Below are positions 8,445 through 16,593 of a stretch of 64,000 nt of DNA, one piece after another. Location of the stretch: the NCBI RefSeq assembly GCF_000331575.1, contig NZ_ANOK01000003.1:310001-374000 (forward strand), in the 5' to 3' direction. Numbering within the stretch: position 1 is the first letter of the stretch; each line of letters begins with the position of its first letter. This stretch comes from Calidifontibacillus oryziterrae. Lineage in GTDB: Bacteria > Bacillota > Bacilli > Bacillales > Bacillaceae_J. A program made the position numbers and the translations under genes. The notes below the pieces were generated by a model. That model ran no database searches, was not told where the DNA came from, and was given only the letters and a program-made list of their open reading frames with translations.

Positions 8445-10043
8445 ATGTCGAATATATTAAGATATGAAAACGACAATGAACACATTCACCCCAACAATGA
8501 AAATCTCCAAGAACGATGTGAAACCCTTGAAAAGCAAGTGGCTGAACTGGCTGGGAAGGTCAAATGGTATGAGGAACAATTTCGTCTCAGCCAAAAAAGA
8601 CAATTTGGCTCATCGAGTGAAAAAACAAATCTCGATCAGTTAGAACTTTTATTGTTTAATGAAGCTGAGGTAGAAGTATCATCCTTAAATGATCCAGTTA
8701 CCGAAACGATTACTTATCACCGTCGTAAGAAAAATGGACAACATGAAACGATGCTAGAAGACTTGCCTACGGAAACGGTAGAATACCGCCTTTCCGCAGA
8801 AGAGCAGGTCTGTTCGTGTTGCGGCGGGAAATTACATGAAATGAGCACGGAAGTGCGTCAAGAAATAAAAATCATTCCGGTTGAAGTGAAAGTGGTGAAA
8901 CATGTACGGTATGTGTATGCTTGCCGTCACTGTGAGCACGATGAGATTCAGACCCCTATCGTCACAGCACCCATGCCAGCACCTGTTTTTTCTGGGAGCT
9001 TAGCTTCCCCTTCAAGTATGGCGTATGTGATGAGCCAGAAATATGTAGAAGGGTTACCCCTTTATCGTCAAGAAAAGCAATTTGAGCGACTGGGTTTTAC
9101 ATTATCTCGCCAGACGATGGCGAATTGGATGATCCACGGGGCTGATAAGTGGTTGAGCATCATGTATGATCGAATGAAGGAGCACTTACTCAAACAGGAG
9201 ACCCTTCATGCAGACGAAACGACCTTACAGGTGCTTCATGAACCAGGGCGAAAGGCAACATCGACTTCTTATATGTGGCTCTATCGCACAGGAAGAGTAG
9301 GTCCTGCCATTGTCCTTTATGACTACCAACAAACACGAGGGAAAGAACATCCTCGAAAGTTTCTAACTGGTTTTAAGGGCTACCTCCATGTAGATGGCTA
9401 TGCAGGATATCATGGAATTCCAAATGTGGCTTTAGTTGGTTGTTGGGCGCATGCGCGACGCAAATTTGATGAGGCGTTAAAGGCATTACCAGTTTCGAAG
9501 CAATCAACTCCAGTAGCTGCAAAAGAAGGTCTTACCTTCTGTAATCAACTTTTTCTGATTGAGCGTGATTTAAAGGATTCAACCCCTGAAGAACGCTTTG
9601 AGGCAAGAATTGAACGCAGTCAGCCAGTGCTGGATGCTTTTTCAGTGTGGCTTAAAACTCAACGATCTAAAGTTCTTCCGAAAAGTGCCCTAGGTCAAGC
9701 CATTCAATATTGTCTAAACCAATGGGATAAACTCGTGGTCTTTTTAAAAGATGGTCGATTGGAAATAGATAATAATCGTAGCGAACGTTCCATTAAACCA
9801 TTTGTCATTGGCCGCAAAAATTGGCTATTCGCCAACACAAAAAGAGGTGCTAAATCTAGCGCAACCATTTACAGTATTATTGAAACAGCTGAGGAAAATA
9901 ACTTAAATCCATTTACGTATCTCACTTATCTTTTTGAGAAACTACCAAATATGGATACTCAAGATCAAGATGCATTAGATCAATTAATGCCTTGGTCATC
10001 AACCATACCGTTAACTTGCCGTGTATTCAAAAAGAATACTTAA
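8445..10043 (+). CDS. tnpC: IS66 DDE transposase TnpC
   Basis: 532 residues from ATG 8445, which has AAAGGAA upstream; an in-frame GTG at 8415 is an alternative. Order: N-terminal coiled coil (about 15-45) with the [12 protein letters not shown] motif, a zinc-binding C-x-C-C and C-x-x-C region ([15 protein letters not shown]), then the DDE catalytic core with [11 protein letters not shown] (first Asp), [11 protein letters not shown] (second Asp) and [14 protein letters not shown] (Glu within the usual DN-R-ER block). The C-terminal [20 protein letters not shown] is the IS66 C-terminal domain. No internal stop or frameshift, so the element could still be mobile. Confidence 0.95.
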   Translation: MSNILRYENDNEHIHPNNENLQERCETLEKQVAELAGKVKWYEEQFRLSQKRQFGSSSEKTNLDQLELLLFNEAEVEVSSLNDPVTETITYHRRKKNGQHETMLEDLPTETVEYRLSAEEQVCSCCGGKLHEMSTEVRQEIKIIPVEVKVVKHVRYVYACRHCEHDEIQTPIVTAPMPAPVFSGSLASPSSMAYVMSQKYVEGLPLYRQEKQFERLGFTLSRQTMANWMIHGADKWLSIMYDRMKEHLLKQETLHADETTLQVLHEPGRKATSTSYMWLYRTGRVGPAIVLYDYQQTRGKEHPRKFLTGFKGYLHVDGYAGYHGIPNVALVGCWAHARRKFDEALKALPVSKQSTPVAAKEGLTFCNQLFLIERDLKDSTPEERFEARIERSQPVLDAFSVWLKTQRSKVLPKSALGQAIQYCLNQWDKLVVFLKDGRLEIDNNRSERSIKPFVIGRKNWLFANTKRGAKSSATIYSIIETAEENNLNPFTYLTYLFEKLPNMDTQDQDALDQLMPWSSTIPLTCRVFKKNT

Positions 10044-10069
10044 ATCATAACGAACCAGCCCTCATCTTC

Positions 10070-10095
10070 ACAGGTGGGGGCTATTTTACGCTTAC
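10070..10095 (-). repeat. IS66 right terminal inverted repeat
   Basis: Read on the minus strand it starts GTAAGCGTAAAATAGC and ends CCCACCTGT, matching the left end at 20 of 26 positions. It begins 26 bp after the tnpC stop. Confidence 0.85.
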
Positions 10096-10594
10096 ATTTC
10101 AAAACGAGTGGGTTTCTTCTATAATATATATATTATAGAAGGGTCTTTGGCTAGAGTGCCTAAATTATTGGAAGTAAATGCATTCGGTAAAAAAGAGTGT
10201 ATTAATTAGTGATGGTTCAAGCTATGGAATGCTAAAAAATTCTTGTGCCGATACATAATCTTGTTTAAACTAAAATGGCGACTATACCCTGCATAAATAG
10301 TAACCCTAAGGGAATTGACTTGCAGGAAAAGGTCAAGCAGAAATGAACTGCCTAACCTACATCTATTTTAGGCGCGTGCAATGATTGCTATTTAGGGAAA
10401 TAGAATAGACGTTTATCTTTACTAACTATAAACAAAGTCATACATAATAATATGACAAACCGTTCAATATAGTCTGATTTCAGGTGGTTATACTTAGACA
10501 TGTTTGGAATAACGTACTCAGACAAAATTTAGTTGATAAATAAGCTAGAAACCTTATGAAATCATATATTTTAGATTAGTCATCCAATATATGT
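10096..10594. other. Non-coding stretch between IS66 and truncated rnhB
   Basis: About 500 bp with stops in all frames at short intervals. It holds a perfect 26-bp palindrome next to the IS66 end, a short inverted repeat (GTCATA with TATGAC, 10437-10456) and a 26-codon open frame (10178-10258) without a ribosome binding site. I recognise no gene remnant. In related genomes rbgA (ylqF) and the 5' part of rnhB would be here; neither can be seen. Confidence 0.6.
10116..10141. repeat. Perfect 26-bp AT-rich palindrome beside IS66
   Basis: CTTCTATAATATA followed by its exact reverse complement, 20 bp outside the right end of IS66. It would form a cruciform or hairpin. There is no T-run to make it a standard terminator. 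It could be an operator, a leftover of another element's end, or a structural hot spot. Confidence 0.6.
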
Positions 10595-11143
10595 ATGAAT
10601 ATAAAAAGTCGAATAAGAGCGGGCCCATTGGCTGGACCAGTTGTAGCTGCAGCTGTTATCCTAGGTGAGGATTTTTATTTACCAGGATTAAATGATTCAA
10701 AGAAGGTTTCTGAAAGTAAACGAGAGCAATTTTATAAATACATTATGGAACACGCAATATGTGTTGCGATTGGTAAAGCGACAGCAGCAGAAATAGATGA
10801 ACTTAATATATATCAAGCAACGAAGCTCGCAATGTCAAGGGCTGTTGACAGCCTAAAAATAAAGCCAGATTATTTATTAATTGACGCTATGGAAATTCCA
10901 ATCACTATTCCGCAAAAGCCTATTATTAAAGGGGATGCGAAAAGTGTATCGATTGCTGCAAGCTCCATTATTGCCAAGGTAACAAGAGATCGGTATATGA
11001 AAGACTTAGGTGAAAAATATCCTCATTTTGGATTTGAAAATCATATGGGGTATGGGACAGCTGCACATATGGAAAGCATTGAGAAATATGGAATTATTGA
11101 CGAACATCGTCGCTCATTTGCACCAATTAAACAATATGGTTAA
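10595..11143 (+). pseudogene. rnhB: Ribonuclease HII, 5'-truncated
   Basis: Clear RNase HII from [14 protein letters not shown] onward: [19 protein letters not shown] (a catalytic Asp), [22 protein letters not shown] (another catalytic Asp), [10 protein letters not shown] and a C-terminal HRRSFAP. Bacillus RnhB is about 255 residues; here homology starts abruptly at GPLAGP, and the upstream codons (NIKSRIRA) do not match the expected GVDEVGRG. The first catalytic Asp and Glu are therefore missing, with about 70 N-terminal residues, and there is no good ribosome binding site. RNase HII removes ribonucleotides from DNA; this copy is very probably inactive. Loss might be covered by RNase HIII elsewhere. 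The breakpoint lies near 10617. Confidence 0.85.
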
Positions 11144-11151
11144 TTCCTATA

Positions 11152-11195
11152 GCTAGAATGGTACAAAACCAACTCTAGCATCTTTTTTCTTTTTA
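11152..11195 (+). terminator. Intrinsic terminator after rnhB
   Basis: Stem GCTAGA with TCTAGC (11152-11157, 11174-11179) plus an inner TGGT with ACCA, followed by ATCTTTTTTCTTTTT. It separates the rnhB remnant from ylqG. Confidence 0.75.
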
Positions 11196-11216
11196 CTGAG
11201 GAAGGAGTCCATAAAA

Positions 11217-12839
11217 ATGATTGACTTTCAAAACTTACAATCATTTATATCGAACGAAAATTTGTTTAAGTCACAAAAGCTTACGCTTAAACCTGGACAG
11301 ATTTTCTATGGTGGAATAGTAAAGCTTTATCCGGATGATCTTGCACTTATTCAGCTTGGTGGTGTTAAGCTGCATGCAAAGTTACATGCAGCACTCGACA
11401 TTAATATGAAATACTGGTTTCAAGTTGTACCGAACGAAAATATGATCGAATTAAAAATAATAGAACATTCCCAATTAAACAAAACGAATAATAATCAAGT
11501 TAATCCAATTCTTTCTCCTACTCAATTTGATGCTTCGCAGCTTCTAAAGCAATTAGGACTAGCAACAACCAGTGAAAATGAACAATTAATTAGCATGGTT
11601 GTAAAAGACGGTCTGCCTATTACGAAGGATGGATTGAAGCAAGCTTCAGAATGGTTAAAAGATAAAACAGACATCAAAAGGGCATTAATTGCTACAAAGT
11701 TTGTAATTCAGAACGATCTGCCAATGAATCATAACATTTTAAATAGTATGTATGCCGTATATACAAAAGAATCGTTGTCTTCAAGTCTTGTAAACATTTT
11801 TGCGGATATACTTGACGTACCGCAAAAGACCTCGACAATGATGCAACTAGCAAATTTGTTACAGTCGGTTATATTAGTGAAACACCAAGACGAAGCTGTG
11901 AAGATGATTCAGGATCTGCTCAAATTTATAACAAAAACAGAATCCAATGCTGAACAAAAAACCGCACAAGGACTATTGCACAAACTTGGGTTCACGTCAG
12001 CGGAATTAAATGAGTTGAAAAGTTTAATTAATTCAAATGAAAGAATTATATTAGAAAAGAATGCTATCATCTTGAAGGTAGTAGAGAATAATAATACTGC
12101 TATAAAACAAGCCTTGCTTCACCATAATGAAATTTTAACTGAAGACGAAATAAATCTCTTAAATAAAACTATTCAACCATTAAATGAGTCCTCAGCTAAT
12201 TGGGGAAATGGGAAGGTGGTTTTAAGGAATTTCATACAGTTATTCAACAGTCTTGGCCTGAATTACGAACGGTCTTTGCTATTTGCAGAGAATAAGCAAG
12301 AAATAGAAGCAAATCTGCAAACATTAAAGCCTTTATTAATGAAAGTTCTTTCAGATGAGGTACTAACCCCACATCTGAAGGATAAACTTGACCAATTACT
12401 TCAACGGATAACAGGGCAACAACTACTTTTTTCCTCGGAGCAAGGACCGGTTCAACAATTGATCATGCAAATCCCGATTCAGCTACAACACTTTATGACC
12501 GATTTAACGATACAGTGGAGTGGAAGAAGAGGGAAAAACGGTGATATTGATCCCGATTTCTGTAGAATTGTATTTTACATAGATTTAGCACATATTAAAG
12601 AAACATTAGTTGATGTTCATGTACAAAATAGAATCGTAAATATAAGAGTATATAATGAAACGCCACAACTAGATATTTTAGTAAAGAAGTTGATGTTTTC
12701 GTTAAAAGAAAATCTCAATAAGTTAAATTATCATTTATCTAGCATAAAGGTTGTCGACCAACAGCAATCTGTCCGAAAGGTTAATTCTATACAAACGAAA
12801 AATATTTCTTCAGCAAACGGGGTGGATTTTCGCGTATGA
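11217..12839 (+). CDS. ylqG: YlqG-like protein with FliK-type C-terminal region
   Basis: 540 residues, no signal peptide and no clear TM segment. The N-terminal third includes a compact beta-type stretch (LKPGQIFYGGIVKLYPDDLALIQL), the middle is long and helical, and the C-terminal part (about 430-520) resembles the Flg_hook domain of hook-length control proteins. Position matches ylqG of Bacillus subtilis, between rnhB and ylqH, upstream of sucC. The start has GGAAGGAG upstream. It overlaps the FlhB-C-like ylqH by 4 bp. In the flagellar system FliK acts by touching the C-terminal domain of FlhB, so this pair looks like a second FliK/FlhB-C couple. Function has, to my knowledge, not been established. 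Confidence 0.75.
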   Translation: MIDFQNLQSFISNENLFKSQKLTLKPGQIFYGGIVKLYPDDLALIQLGGVKLHAKLHAALDINMKYWFQVVPNENMIELKIIEHSQLNKTNNNQVNPILSPTQFDASQLLKQLGLATTSENEQLISMVVKDGLPITKDGLKQASEWLKDKTDIKRALIATKFVIQNDLPMNHNILNSMYAVYTKESLSSSLVNIFADILDVPQKTSTMMQLANLLQSVILVKHQDEAVKMIQDLLKFITKTESNAEQKTAQGLLHKLGFTSAELNELKSLINSNERIILEKNAIILKVVENNNTAIKQALLHHNEILTEDEINLLNKTIQPLNESSANWGNGKVVLRNFIQLFNSLGLNYERSLLFAENKQEIEANLQTLKPLLMKVLSDEVLTPHLKDKLDQLLQRITGQQLLFSSEQGPVQQLIMQIPIQLQHFMTDLTIQWSGRRGKNGDIDPDFCRIVFYIDLAHIKETLVDVHVQNRIVNIRVYNETPQLDILVKKLMFSLKENLNKLNYHLSSIKVVDQQQSVRKVNSIQTKNISSANGVDFRV

Positions 12840-13120
12840 ATGATTTACATAAACAGAGAAAACAGGCTGTTGCATTATCCTATAATCAATCAAAGGATTA
12901 TGCACCAAAGATAGTTGCCAAAGGTCGGGGAGAAATTGCTGATAACATACTAGAGAAAGCAAAACAATTTAATATTCCGATTCAAGAAGATCCATCACTT
13001 GTACAGCTACTTGGACAGTTAGAAATAAATGAAACCATTCCTGAAGAGCTTTATCAAGCTGTTGCGGAAATTTTTGCTTTTTTATATCGTTTAGATCAAA
13101 CAATTTGTAAAGAAGAATAG
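12836..13120 (+). CDS. ylqH: FlhB C-terminal-domain-like protein YlqH
   Basis: 94 residues that align with the cytoplasmic part of FlhB left after self-cleavage: AVALSYNQSKDYAPKIVAKG, then PIQEDPSLVQLL and the C-terminal IPEELYQAVAEIFAFLYRLD, compared with the VAKG and IPEQFFKAVAEILAYVYRL of the FlhB encoded at 39843-40928. The membrane part and the NPTH cleavage motif are absent. Such FlhB-C paralogues (FhlB2/FlhX-like) can in some bacteria partly replace the FlhB C-terminal domain. It is translationally coupled to ylqG. An adjustment of type III export specificity is possible but is inference. Confidence 0.85.
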   Translation: MNDLHKQRKQAVALSYNQSKDYAPKIVAKGRGEIADNILEKAKQFNIPIQEDPSLVQLLGQLEINETIPEELYQAVAEIFAFLYRLDQTICKEE

Positions 13121-13207
13121 AAGAAAACTAGCATCAGTAAAGGATATGTCAGCAATTTATTTTTTGACTGAAAATTAAAAAAGCTTGCAGGATTTTATAC
13201 TTTTATG

Positions 13208-13236
13208 TTGAAATATAGACACTGGACAAATATATA
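13208..13236 (+). promoter_or_regulatory. Candidate sigma-A promoter of sucCD
   Basis: TTGAAA (13208-13213), 17-nt spacer, TATATA (13231-13236), 53 bp before the sucC start. The sequence is AT-rich, so chance matches are likely; it is the best match in the gap. Confidence 0.45.
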
Positions 13237-13289
13237 TATACAATAGTACAGTAGTCCAAGTTTGTATACATAAGATAGGAGGATGGAGA

Positions 13290-14450
13290 ATGAATATCCA
13301 CGAGTATCAAGGGAAAGAAATCCTCAGAAAATACGGGGTGGCAGTTCCAAATGGGAAGGTTGCTTTTTCGGTTGAGGAAGCTGTTGATGCAGCACGCGCA
13401 CTAGGTGGCAATGTTTGGGTAGTTAAAGCTCAAATTCATGCTGGTGGTCGCGGTAAAGCAGGGGGAGTTAAAGTTGCAAAGAGTCTTGATGAGGTGCGCG
13501 AGTATGCTAACGAAATATTAGGCAAAACGCTTGTAACCCATCAAACAGGCCCTGAGGGCAAGGAAGTTAAGCGTTTGCTTATTGAAGAGGGCTGCGACAT
13601 TAAGAAGGAATACTATGTAGGACTTGTATTAGATCGTGCTACGTCTCGTGTCGTTATGATGGCATCAGAAGAAGGTGGTACAGAAATTGAAGAGGTAGCA
13701 GCTGCTACACCAGAAAAAATATTTAAAGAAGTAATTGATCCAGTTGTAGGTTTAACTGGTTTCCAAGCACGTCGTTTAGCATTTAATATTAATATTCCTA
13801 CTGAACTAGTAAACAAAGCTGCTAAGTTTATGCTTGGATTATATGAAGTATTTGTTGCTAAGGATTGTTCGATTGCAGAAATTAACCCACTTGTTGTAAC
13901 AGGTGATGGAAATGTTATGGCGCTTGATGCGAAATTCAACTTCGATTCTAACGCTTTATATCGTCAAAAGGATGTAGTAGAATATCGCGATTTAGATGAA
14001 GAGGATCCAAAAGAAATTGAGGCTTCTAAATATGATTTAAGCTATATTGCTTTAGACGGGAACATTGGTTGTATGGTAAACGGTGCTGGCCTTGCAATGG
14101 CTACTATGGATACAATTAAGCACTACGGCGGAGAACCTGCTAACTTCCTAGATGTAGGTGGCGGTGCCACAACTGAAAAGGTTACAGAAGCTTTCAAAAT
14201 CATTCTTTCTGACAAAAACGTGAAAGGGATATTTGTTAACATCTTCGGTGGGATAATGAAATGTGACGTAATTGCCCAAGGTGTTGTCGAAGCTACGAAA
14301 CAAGTAGGTTTAAAGCTTCCACTTGTTGTTCGTTTAGAAGGTACTAACGTTGATGCCGGAAAAGAGATTTTAAAGAACTCAGGTTTAAATATTACGTCTG
14401 CAGACTCTATGGCTGATGGCGCACAAAAAATTGTATCACTAGTAAAGTAG
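13290..14450 (+). CDS. sucC: Succinyl-CoA synthetase (ADP-forming) beta subunit
   Basis: 386 residues, the normal length. It pairs with SucD to convert succinyl-CoA, ADP and phosphate into succinate, CoA and ATP in the TCA cycle. N-terminal ATP-grasp domain ([30 protein letters not shown]), metal/nucleotide region ([17 protein letters not shown]) and the C-terminal ligase domain with [20 protein letters not shown] and FVNIFGGI. The start follows GATAGGAGG at a good distance. Followed by sucD after 18 bp, so one operon. Confidence 0.97.
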   Translation: MNIHEYQGKEILRKYGVAVPNGKVAFSVEEAVDAARALGGNVWVVKAQIHAGGRGKAGGVKVAKSLDEVREYANEILGKTLVTHQTGPEGKEVKRLLIEEGCDIKKEYYVGLVLDRATSRVVMMASEEGGTEIEEVAAATPEKIFKEVIDPVVGLTGFQARRLAFNINIPTELVNKAAKFMLGLYEVFVAKDCSIAEINPLVVTGDGNVMALDAKFNFDSNALYRQKDVVEYRDLDEEDPKEIEASKYDLSYIALDGNIGCMVNGAGLAMATMDTIKHYGGEPANFLDVGGGATTEKVTEAFKIILSDKNVKGIFVNIFGGIMKCDVIAQGVVEATKQVGLKLPLVVRLEGTNVDAGKEILKNSGLNITSADSMADGAQKIVSLVK

Positions 14451-14468
14451 TAGAAAGGCGGGGTACTA

Positions 14469-15371
14469 ATGAGCGTTTTTATAAATAAAGATACAAAAGT
14501 AATTGTTCAAGGTATAACAGGTTCCACAGCTTTGTTTCATACAAAGCAAATGTTAGAGTATGGAACAAAAATAGTCGGTGGGGTAACACCAGGTAAAGGT
14601 GGTACAGAGGTTGAAGGTGTACCAGTATTTAACACTGTAGAAGAAGCAGTCAAGGCTACAGGTGCAAATGCTTCTGTTATTTATGTACCTGCTCCTTTCG
14701 CAGCTGATGCGATTATGGAGGGTGTAGATGCTGAACTTGATATTGTAATTTGTATTACTGAGCATATTCCAGTTTTAGATATGGTCAAAGTAAAGCGTTA
14801 TATGGAAGGCAAGAAAACGCGTTTAGTTGGGCCTAACTGTCCGGGGGTCATTACACCTGATGAATGTAAAATCGGGATCATGCCAGGCTATATACATCAA
14901 AAAGGCTACGTAGGTGTTGTTTCCCGTTCTGGTACATTAACTTATGAAGCTGTACACCAATTAACTCAAGCCGGTGTGGGCCAATCGTCTGCTGTTGGGA
15001 TTGGTGGAGACCCAGTAAATGGGACTGACTTTATTGATGTATTAAAAGCATTCAATGAAGACCCAGAAACTGAAGCTGTTATTATGATTGGTGAAATTGG
15101 CGGAACGGCTGAAGAAGAAGCGGCTGAATGGGTGAAAGCTAACATGACGAAGCCTGTCGTTGGTTTCATCGGTGGTCAAACGGCTCCTCCAGGAAAGCGC
15201 ATGGGTCATGCTGGCGCGATTATTTCTGGTGGGAAAGGTACAGCTGCTGAGAAGATTAAAGTTATGAATGAATGTGGTATTAAAGTGGCTGAAACTCCAT
15301 CTGTTATGGGTGAAACATTAATTTCTGTGTTGAAAGAAAAAGGCTTATACGAAAAGTGTAAGAATCTATAA
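14469..15371 (+). CDS. sucD: Succinyl-CoA synthetase alpha subunit
   Basis: 300 residues, normal length. N-terminal CoA-binding Rossmann domain ([20 protein letters not shown]), and the phospho-histidine region with [17 protein letters not shown], where the His carries the phosphate during catalysis. Glu in [14 protein letters not shown] is also typical. Preceded by GGCGGGG nine bases before the ATG. Cotranscribed with sucC. Confidence 0.97.
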   Translation: MSVFINKDTKVIVQGITGSTALFHTKQMLEYGTKIVGGVTPGKGGTEVEGVPVFNTVEEAVKATGANASVIYVPAPFAADAIMEGVDAELDIVICITEHIPVLDMVKVKRYMEGKKTRLVGPNCPGVITPDECKIGIMPGYIHQKGYVGVVSRSGTLTYEAVHQLTQAGVGQSSAVGIGGDPVNGTDFIDVLKAFNEDPETEAVIMIGEIGGTAEEEAAEWVKANMTKPVVGFIGGQTAPPGKRMGHAGAIISGGKGTAAEKIKVMNECGIKVAETPSVMGETLISVLKEKGLYEKCKNL

Positions 15372-15391
15372 ATCATCGTGTTAATTTCTCT

Positions 15392-15418
15392 ATTGCCTGC
15401 TGGCACACAGCAGGCAAT
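15392..15418 (+). terminator. Hairpin after sucD (possible terminator)
   Basis: Perfect 11-bp stem (ATTGCCTGCTG with CAGCAGGCAAT), 5-nt loop, 21 bp after the sucD stop. There is no T-run behind it (TATCAATCAATT), so it may protect the sucCD mRNA 3' end or be a weak or factor-dependent terminator. Confidence 0.55.
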
Positions 15419-15467
15419 TATCAATCAATTGCTATTCATAAATTTGGGCAAATAATGAGAATCCCGG

Positions 15468-15491
15468 TGGGGGGATCTTACCAACCCCCCA
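15468..15491 (+). other. G6/C6 hairpin in the dprA leader
   Basis: TGGGGGG pairs with CCCCCCA across a 10-nt loop (atcttaccaa). It ends about 15 nt before the dprA ribosome binding site and has no T-run. Such a GC-rich stem is out of character for this AT-rich region. Confidence 0.55.
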
Positions 15492-15519
15492 ATTATCCAA
15501 AAAAATGGAGATGTTCGAA

Positions 15520-16386
15520 ATGGATGAAGTCCGACAAAGGTTAGTTTGTATCCATTCGTGTCAAGGAATTGGCTGGAAAACAATCTATAAATTTATTAAA
15601 TTTGATTCCTCACTTCGTTTGATTTTTTCCTTAAAGGAACATGAATTCAGTGAACTGTTCCAAATGAATGGAAAAAATGCTAAACTTTTTTACCGAGATC
15701 TACATAGTAAATCATACGACCAATTGAATAGAGAGTATGATCAAAAGAAAATTCATTTACTTGTGATTGGGGACGAAATTTATCCGCCGTTATTAAAGCA
15801 AATTTACGATCCACCATGGGTGCTATACGTTAAAGGGAAAATTGAGTTGTTACAAGGAAAATGCTTTAGTGTTGTAGGAACTCGTAACGCAACAAAATAC
15901 GGATATAACGCATTGAATAAAATAGTACCTCGGTTAATTGAGAATCATTGGATTATTGTTAGTGGGCTTGCAGCTGGAATTGATACAGAGGCGCATCGAA
16001 TAGCAATTCGAGAAAATGGAAAAACTATTGCCATTTTAGGTTCAGGCTTCGAGCATATTTATCCCCCTCAGAATAAAATCCTCGCAGAAGAAATTTCTTC
16101 AAATCACTTGCTTATTTCTGAATTTCCGCCAAATAAAAAACCGGAAAAGTGGCATTTCCCTTTAAGAAATCGAATAATAAGTGGTATTGCAAAAGGTACA
16201 TTGATTATTGAAGCTAAGGTACGCAGTGGATCCTTAATTACTGCTGAGCAAGCTCTAGAACAAGGTAGAGATGTATTTGCAATTCCTGGTTCAATATTTG
16301 ATGCAAACAGTCAAGGGACGAATCACCTTATTCAACAAGGGGCAAAATTAGTGATAGATGCAAACGATATCATGCAAGAATTGTAA
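15520..16386 (+). CDS. dprA: DNA processing protein DprA
   Basis: 288 residues from ATG 15520, which has TGGAG nine bases upstream; an in-frame ATG at 15505 is possible but would have no ribosome binding site. DprA binds incoming single-stranded DNA and loads RecA during natural transformation. The Rossmann core is visible: VVGTRNATKYGYNALNKI, IVSGLAAGIDTEAHRIAI, AILGSGFEHIYPPQNKIL, KWHFPLRNRIISGIAKGTLIIEA, SGSLITAEQALEQGRDVFAIPG and LIQQGAKLV. The N-terminal SAM-like part (about residues 1-90) is diverged. The length and end match Bacillus DprA, which lacks the extra C-terminal winged helix of some homologues. Confidence 0.93.
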   Translation: MDEVRQRLVCIHSCQGIGWKTIYKFIKFDSSLRLIFSLKEHEFSELFQMNGKNAKLFYRDLHSKSYDQLNREYDQKKIHLLVIGDEIYPPLLKQIYDPPWVLYVKGKIELLQGKCFSVVGTRNATKYGYNALNKIVPRLIENHWIIVSGLAAGIDTEAHRIAIRENGKTIAILGSGFEHIYPPQNKILAEEISSNHLLISEFPPNKKPEKWHFPLRNRIISGIAKGTLIIEAKVRSGSLITAEQALEQGRDVFAIPGSIFDANSQGTNHLIQQGAKLVIDANDIMQEL

Positions 16387-16436
16387 GTAAAAATTCATAA
16401 AAAATACAATAAATTGGATATTTTGAGAAAACATGT

Positions 16437-16466
16437 TTGACAAAACCATAGAAAGTATTTAATAAT
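16437..16466 (+). promoter_or_regulatory. Candidate sigma-A promoter of topA
   Basis: TTGACA (16437-16442), 18-nt spacer, AATAAT (16461-16466), about 128 bp before the topA start. The -35 is perfect and the -10 matches 5 of 6. Confidence 0.6.
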
Positions 16467-16534
16467 AGTGAAGATTTTATTTATACTATCAGAATTTCCA
16501 TGTATAAGGATCATAGTATAGGAAAGGACATATC

Positions 16535-16554
16535 TTCCGCTATTATCAGCGGAA
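16535..16554 (+). other. Leader hairpin of topA
   Basis: TTCCGCT with AGCGGAA around a 6-nt loop, in the leader 40 nt before the start. No T-run. Role unknown. Confidence 0.45.
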
Positions 16555-16593
16555 AGTGAAGTCTTTCTAATACCTCTTTGGGGGGAAGATTTA

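Larger units (their letters stand above)
7645..10095 (+). mobile_element. IS66-family insertion sequence, complete
   Basis: 2451 bp, bounded by imperfect inverted repeats that begin GTAAGCGT at both ends (20 of 26 positions match). It contains the three genes typical of IS66 (tnpA, tnpB, tnpC) in order and without visible damage. IS66 elements normally make an 8-bp target duplication; here the left flank is GTTTATTT and the right flank ATTTCAAA, which do not match (only ATTT is shared, offset). This suggests recombination at the element after insertion, or an atypical insertion. Confidence 0.93.

Noticed and set aside
10178-10258. 26-codon open frame after IS66
   Set aside because: No ribosome binding site and no recognisable similarity; it is in AT-rich filler next to a breakpoint.
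13613-13939. Long minus-strand open frames inside sucC and inside other genes
   Set aside because: They are shadows of well-supported genes on the other strand, without ribosome binding sites or family patterns.
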